Assembly: GCA_030039695.1 (NCBI GenBank)
Contig: JASHVB010000728.1
Coordinates: 1 to 9,594, forward strand
Direction: 5' to 3'
Length of the DNA stretch: 9,594 nucleotides
From: Acetobacteraceae bacterium
Lineage (GTDB): Bacteria > Pseudomonadota > Alphaproteobacteria > Acetobacterales > Acetobacteraceae
The position numbers and the translations under genes are program-made. Below the pieces are notes generated by a model that worked only from the letters and a program-made list of their open reading frames with translations, searched no databases and had not been told where the DNA came from. How positions within the stretch are numbered: the first letter of the stretch is position 1; each line of letters begins with the position of its first letter. This document shows positions 6,237-9,594 of the stretch, piece after piece.

Positions 6237-7256
6237 CTAATGAAACGCAGGAATGACCTGGGATGCGAACAACTCCAGATGCGTTTGCGCCCACCGCGGC
6301 GGTCGTCCGGGCGGCAGCGTCCACGAAAAGAAGTGGGTCAGAGGAACAGCATCGGCGAAATCGCGGATCATACGGATCGCGGTACTTGGCTCCACCACCT
6401 GGAGAAGCCCGCTCTTCCTTAGATCTTCGTGGTTATTCAGGTGTGGAGCGAGCGGCTGAAGGCCGCCTGCCTGAAGCCAGACCGAGTAGTTGTTGACCTG
6501 GTAGATGACATGGTCGGCGGCCTCGGCGAAGGTTTTTTCCGGATCGTTCGAGACGATCAAGCACCAAAAGCCACTGGCGAAGCGAATGTTATCTGTCGGG
6601 CGATTCTCCTGTTTGAGCAGCGCGATGTAACGGTCGTACACATCTCGGTTGGCACCGGGCACCGTAAAGCCATCGCCGAATCGGACTGCACGGCGTAGTG
6701 CGGCCGGGGTGAACCCCCCGAGCCAGATCGGCGGATGAGGTTTCTGGATAGGCCCTGGCGTCACCTTGATGTTCTCGAAATCGAAGAACTTGCTCTTAAA
6801 GGTAACGGTCTCACCCGCGAGAGCCCGGCGAATGATCTCGAGGGACTGGTCGGTACGCGTGCCACGCTCCTTCGAAGAAACGCCGAAGCCGGTAAACTCC
6901 TCTGCCTTGAACCCGATTCCGACCCCGAGCTCAAACCGACCGCCTGAGATGACGTCAACGGTCGCTATATCCTCGGCGAGGCGGATAGGGTTGTGAAATG
7001 GCATCAAGAGCACACCGGATACGATGCGGATGCGGTTGGTACGCGCCCCTATCGCTGCCGCCGCCGGAAGGATCGAAGGGAGATAACCGTCGTCGATGAA
7101 GTGATGCTCCGACAACCAAACATCATCGAACCCGTTGTTCTCGCCCCAGGCGATTTGGTCGAGAATTTCGCGGTAAAGCCGATCGGTGGGCTGGCGCCAC
7201 TGGGCCGGGTTACGGAAATCATACCAAAGGCCAAAGCGTATCTTTCTTTCGCTCAC
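6237..7256 (-). CDS. LLM-class (luciferase-like) flavin-dependent monooxygenase
   Basis: The 339-residue product belongs to the bacterial luciferase-like superfamily, soluble TIM-barrel enzymes that use reduced FMN or F420 to oxidise small organic substrates. Visible family blocks in order are IRFGLWYDFRNP at the N-terminus, FDDVWLSEHHF (about 43-53), RIRIVSGVLLMPFHNPIRLA (about 75-94), VDVISGGRFELGVGIGF with EFTGFGV, and KPHPPIWLGGFTPAALRRA (about 172-190). The length is typical. The start is GTG 7256, with GGAGAGG six bases upstream. The C-terminal third is less conserved and ends in VIPAFH. It lies about 60 bases downstream of the SDR gene on the same strand, so the two are probably co-transcribed and may act in one oxidative pathway. 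The substrate, and whether FMN or F420 is used, cannot be told. Confidence 0.92.
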   Translation of the reverse strand: MSERKIRFGLWYDFRNPAQWRQPTDRLYREILDQIAWGENNGFDDVWLSEHHFIDDGYLPSILPAAAAIGARTNRIRIVSGVLLMPFHNPIRLAEDIATVDVISGGRFELGVGIGFKAEEFTGFGVSSKERGTRTDQSLEIIRRALAGETVTFKSKFFDFENIKVTPGPIQKPHPPIWLGGFTPAALRRAVRFGDGFTVPGANRDVYDRYIALLKQENRPTDNIRFASGFWCLIVSNDPEKTFAEAADHVIYQVNNYSVWLQAGGLQPLAPHLNNHEDLRKSGLLQVVEPSTAIRMIRDFADAVPLTHFFSWTLPPGRPPRWAQTHLELFASQVIPAFH

Positions 7257-7315
7257 GTTTCACCTCTCCTGACTGAACGCCGACATTTCTTCGGGTACCA
7301 TCCGAAGACGTGTTG

Positions 7316-8053
7316 CTAGATTTGAACGGCTCCGCCATCCACAAAGAGTTCGATACCAGTGATGTATGCGCTATCGTCGGAAGCGAGGAACACCGCCGCC
7401 TTGGCAAGATCGTCCGGTGTGGCCATCCGCCCCAGCGGGACGGACGCGGCGGCGGCCGCCTTTCCGTCGTCGGTCATGAACTCACCGAGGCCAGGGGTAT
7501 CCGTGTATCCCGGGCTTAATACGTTAACTCGGATGTCCCGCCCTTTGAGATCGACAGTCCAGGTGCGCGCAAATGATCGCACCGCCGCCTTTGACGCGTT
7601 ATAGACCGAGCAGGCGGGGAACCCCTTGATCGACACCATCGAGCCCGTGAGGATAACCGACGAGCCCCTGGTGAGCAGTGGCAGGGCCTTCTGCACGCTG
7701 AAGAGCAGACCGCGAACGTTGGTGTTGAATGTCTTATCGAAGTGCTGCTCAGTGATCTCCCCCAATGCGCCGAATTCGTAGACCCCGGCATTCGCCACCA
7801 GCACATCGATGCGTCCGGCGTGGGCCCGGACATGCGCGATAATGCAATCGAGATCGGCGAGGTTCGACACATCACCGCGAATCACGGCCGCGGTGCCGCC
7901 GATTGAGACAACGGCCTTGTCCAGCTCCGCCGAACGGCGGCCGGTGATGAACACGCGCGCACCCTCCTCGGCGAAGCGCTTGGCGACGCCAAGACCGATA
8001 CCAGCGCTGCCGCCGGTCACCAGAGCAACTTTATTGGCAAGCTTGTCGGTCAT
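7316..8053 (-). CDS. Classical SDR-family oxidoreductase
   Basis: This 245-residue protein has every landmark of a classical short-chain dehydrogenase/reductase: the cofactor loop TGGSAGIG (13-20), GDV (60-62), NAG (88-90), Asn112, and the catalytic Ser138, Tyr151 and Lys155 (YNASK). PGYTDTPG (181-188) and the C-terminal ITGIELFVDGGA complete it. TGRR at 37-40 suggests NADP(H) rather than NAD(H), by family rule. Such enzymes interconvert alcohols and ketones. Two adjacent ATGs exist (8056 and 8053). I take the second because AGAGAGG sits six bases before it but only three before the first. The gene lies directly behind a decayed flavoprotein gene and before the monooxygenase, so it is probably part of one transcription unit. 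The specific substrate is unknown. Confidence 0.95.
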   Translation of the reverse strand: MTDKLANKVALVTGGSAGIGLGVAKRFAEEGARVFITGRRSAELDKAVVSIGGTAAVIRGDVSNLADLDCIIAHVRAHAGRIDVLVANAGVYEFGALGEITEQHFDKTFNTNVRGLLFSVQKALPLLTRGSSVILTGSMVSIKGFPACSVYNASKAAVRSFARTWTVDLKGRDIRVNVLSPGYTDTPGLGEFMTDDGKAAAAASVPLGRMATPDDLAKAAVFLASDDSAYITGIELFVDGGAVQI

Positions 8054-8121
8054 CATGAACCTCTCTGGGGTTGCGTCGCACCGCTCGTGGCCTTCACGAC
8101 TGTGTTATCAGGTAGACGAGT

Positions 8122-8398
8122 GGCATGGCGTGGCGACACGTTCGCCAATTGCGGGCCGAGCCCGTCAGCCATAGCAGATGCGCGATGACCGCTCCCGCAA
8201 ACGCGGGTACGGCAGGCCGGCCGGCATTGCAGTTTGCATGGCGGCCATGGCCTCGCCTGCCGCCGAGCCAATCATCGTGAAACCAAGGATGCAGTCGTCG
8301 GCGCCAGCAAGGACCTTCACGAACCTTTGCATTTCATCCGTTAACTCGCCACCCTGGCTACGCCCGAGGACCAATATATCGACGAATTCTGAGACCAT
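8122..8398 (-). pseudogene. Relic of a pyridine-nucleotide disulfide oxidoreductase (Lpd/MerA-like) with large internal deletion and two frameshifts
   Basis: The frame opens at ATG 8398 with a good ribosome site (GGGAG) and reads MVSEFVDILVLGRSQGGEL, the start of a FAD-dependent Lpd/mercuric-reductase-like enzyme. Within about 22 residues it jumps to the C-terminal dimerisation domain: RFVKVLAGADDCILGFTMIG, then AGEAMAAMQTAMPAGLPYPRLR. About 350 residues are missing, including the redox Cys pair and the NAD domain. After LR the expected DAVIAHLTMADGL continues only by changing frame twice: gcg-gtc-atc-gcg-cat gives AVIAH near 8195-8180, then ATG at 8172 gives MADGLGPQLANVSPRH. Each shift fits one lost base. 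The FAD loop also has Ser for its second Gly (GRSQGG). The original gene would have headed the SDR-monooxygenase unit. The parental family is firm; a short peptide might still be made. Confidence 0.8.
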
Positions 8399-8857
8399 GG
8401 GGCTCTCCCGTTCACGCGGTCCAGGGGTGCCAATCAGGCTGCCTACGGCTCGGCAGACGTCTGCCGAGCGGGGGCCGCCTTGTTCCGTTACCGGTCTATA
8501 GGTGCGACCAGGACGCGGCGCTGCCTAGCTACTGAGGCGGATTAATCGTTATGCCCGCTCGGAATGGACGCTCGCACGCCGAGGGGATCTCGGCTGCGTC
8601 GTGTCGTTGCCCTGCTGCGCCAGATCGGGGAAAAGGAAGTGATGCGAGCGCATATGGACTAGACCGGTGACCGAAATAACGCCACGGCTTGCCCGTCCAG
8701 CGGCGGAGATCAGGGAGCCAGCTGCCCGGCACAAAACAGAAAGGATCGCGTGAAGTCCGCCTCCTCATCTTCCGACGCCCTTGGTATTGGTGGACTCGGT
8801 AGCGAGCCGACTTCGCTTACGTCGTGTCAATTATCGGTGGCCGTGCTGCCCCGGCGC
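8399..8857. other. Spacer upstream of the SDR-monooxygenase unit, no intact gene
   Basis: This stretch of about 460 bases lies between the truncated ATPase regulator gene and the flavoprotein relic, both on the minus strand. It holds the palindrome at 8448-8469. Frames of 60-80 codons exist on the minus strand (between 8529 and 8768), but I recognise no protein and see no good ribosome site. It should contain the promoter for the SDR and monooxygenase genes. It may also include decayed sequence from the missing end of the ATPase regulator gene, although I could not align any. Confidence 0.5.
8448..8469. promoter_or_regulatory. Perfect 22-base palindrome, candidate operator
   Basis: The half-site GCTCGGCAGAC is followed directly by its exact reverse complement GTCTGCCGAGC with no spacer. 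The centre lies about 60 bases upstream of ATG 8398, the old first start of the relic-SDR-monooxygenase unit. No T-run follows on either strand, so it is unlikely to be an intrinsic terminator. A dimeric repressor or activator site is the simplest reading; the binding protein is unknown. Confidence 0.5.
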
Positions 8858-9594
8858 TCACCAGTGACCGCCGCTGATCGGCATTCGATGTAGCGCACTT
8901 TGGTCTGCGCTGCCCACAAGAGGGGGCGCTGTGGCCAGACCGACTCTGGCTGACCAGTCGCCGCTGCGCACCGCAACAGAACCCTGCGAGTAGCTGATCG
9001 CGCATCGTCGAACACGGCAATCCGTTTCCGCGTACTTGGCGGCGGCGTATGCGCGCGTGGTGTCAAGCAGTCGATAGTATGTCGCTCCATCGATCTCCAG
9101 GCTGGCTATCAGTGATTTTTCAACCAGCCTCATGACTGCGGTGGCAACCTCCGCATCATCTGCCTCATGGTTAGACGCCACTGAGCAAGCGGCCTGAAGC
9201 GTAAAGGCACCGATGAACACGGATAGCCTACGGAGCACTATCTTCTCAAGCGGAGGCAGCACGCGGTAACTCCAGTCGAGCATCGCATGCAGCGTCTGAT
9301 GCCGCGGCGGTGCAGTTCGCCGGCCTAGCCAGAGCAGCTTGAAGCAATCGTCGAGTAGTTCCTCGGTACCCTCAATCCCATAGCTACCAACGCAACCCGC
9401 CGTGATCTCGATGGCCAACGCGATTCCATTGAGCTTCTGACAGGTCCGGGCGACACTTGGCGCATCGGCATCTGTCAGCACGGAGACATAGCCACTCGCC
9501 GCTGCGCGTTCCATGAAAAGCTGTACGGCCGAATACCTAAGTGCTTCGGCGGCTTTCAGATCGGTATCCTCGAGCGGACAATCGAGCGCGTTCA
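8858..9594 (-). CDS. ATPase-type (winged helix plus NB-ARC-like) transcriptional regulator, 3' part, C-terminus apparently lost
   Basis: The last 244 residues are in the window; the 5' part lies beyond the right edge and the frame is open to it. The visible region is the end of the NTPase module of large COG3903-type regulators (DNA-binding winged helix, NB-ARC-like ATPase, then a long helical-repeat domain). Landmarks are AAEALRYSAVQLFMERAAA (about 14-32 of the visible part), CQKLNGIALAIE (the GLPL-like motif), the arginine helix RHQTLHAMLDWSYRVLPPLE, LRRLSVFIGAFTLQAA, VEKSLI and YRLLDTTRAYAAAKYAE. Homologues then continue for several hundred residues of helical repeats. Here the sequence becomes atypical (TDCRVRRCAISYSQ...) and stops at TGA 8858 about 55 residues later. 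That points to truncation or a frameshift just after the ATPase core. It may have regulated the SDR-monooxygenase genes, but truncation makes activity doubtful. Confidence 0.8.
   Translation of the reverse strand, partial: NALDCPLEDTDLKAAEALRYSAVQLFMERAAASGYVSVLTDADAPSVARTCQKLNGIALAIEITAGCVGSYGIEGTEELLDDCFKLLWLGRRTAPPRHQTLHAMLDWSYRVLPPLEKIVLRRLSVFIGAFTLQAACSVASNHEADDAEVATAVMRLVEKSLIASLEIDGATYYRLLDTTRAYAAAKYAETDCRVRRCAISYSQGSVAVRSGDWSARVGLATAPPLVGSADQSALHRMPISGGHW

Noticed and set aside
8448..8469. Palindrome read as an intrinsic terminator
   Set aside because: The stem is strong, but there is no loop and no T-run on either side, so an operator is the better reading.
8529..8768. Minus-strand frames in the 8399-8857 spacer
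   Set aside because: They are short, lack convincing ribosome sites, and give no recognisable protein. They could be relic sequence but cannot be assigned.
1..9594. CRISPR array, tRNA or rRNA gene, insertion sequence or attachment site
   Set aside because: I looked for regular direct repeats, tRNA-like cloverleaf elements, transposase motifs and flanking terminal repeats, and saw none.

Overview
The window is GC-rich DNA with long overlapping open frames on both strands and normal Shine-Dalgarno-led starts. It looks like an accessory stretch of a proteobacterial genome, perhaps a Burkholderia/Paraburkholderia-like or Rhizobiales-like organism with large replicons. That placement rests only on gene content: an AraC regulator, an AaeA/AaeB/AaeX-type efflux set, a luciferase-like monooxygenase with an SDR, and a winged-helix/NB-ARC-type ATPase regulator. 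It was not tested phylogenetically.

Left part (1-5288). The 3' end of an AraC-type regulator (+) converges on a gene for an HlyD/AaeA-type membrane fusion protein (-). After a long divergent spacer (about 690 bases), a plus-strand operon follows: class I fructose-bisphosphate aldolase, FUSC/AaeB-type inner-membrane efflux protein, and a small DUF1656/AaeX-type membrane protein whose GTG start overlaps the FUSC stop. The three usual parts of an aromatic-acid/organic-acid efflux pump are all present, but they are split into two divergent units, and a cytosolic glycolytic-type aldolase leads one of them.

Middle part (5289-6236). This is a low-content, decayed zone. It has one small minus-strand gene of unknown function. 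Its last residues look like the start of a VOC (glyoxalase-fold) domain, interrupted by an in-frame TAG. Further right is a short relic of an AraC DNA-binding domain that resembles the one at the left edge of the window.

Right part (6237-9594). A minus-strand unit encodes an SDR oxidoreductase followed by a luciferase-like (LLM) flavin-dependent monooxygenase. Just upstream is a relic of a pyridine-nucleotide disulfide oxidoreductase (Lpd/MerA type). It joins the extreme N-terminus directly to the C-terminal dimerisation domain and then loses frame twice. A perfect 22-base palindrome lies about 50 bases upstream of that relic's start and may be the operator of the whole unit. The right edge holds the 3' part of a large ATPase-type transcriptional regulator whose C-terminal region appears lost.

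Overall, two working modules (efflux plus aldolase; SDR plus LLM oxidoreductase) sit among at least three gene relics. I see no RNA genes, CRISPR arrays, transposases or attachment sites. I did not find a clearly new system. The most unusual intact feature is the aldolase-FUSC-DUF1656 operon facing a detached membrane fusion protein gene.
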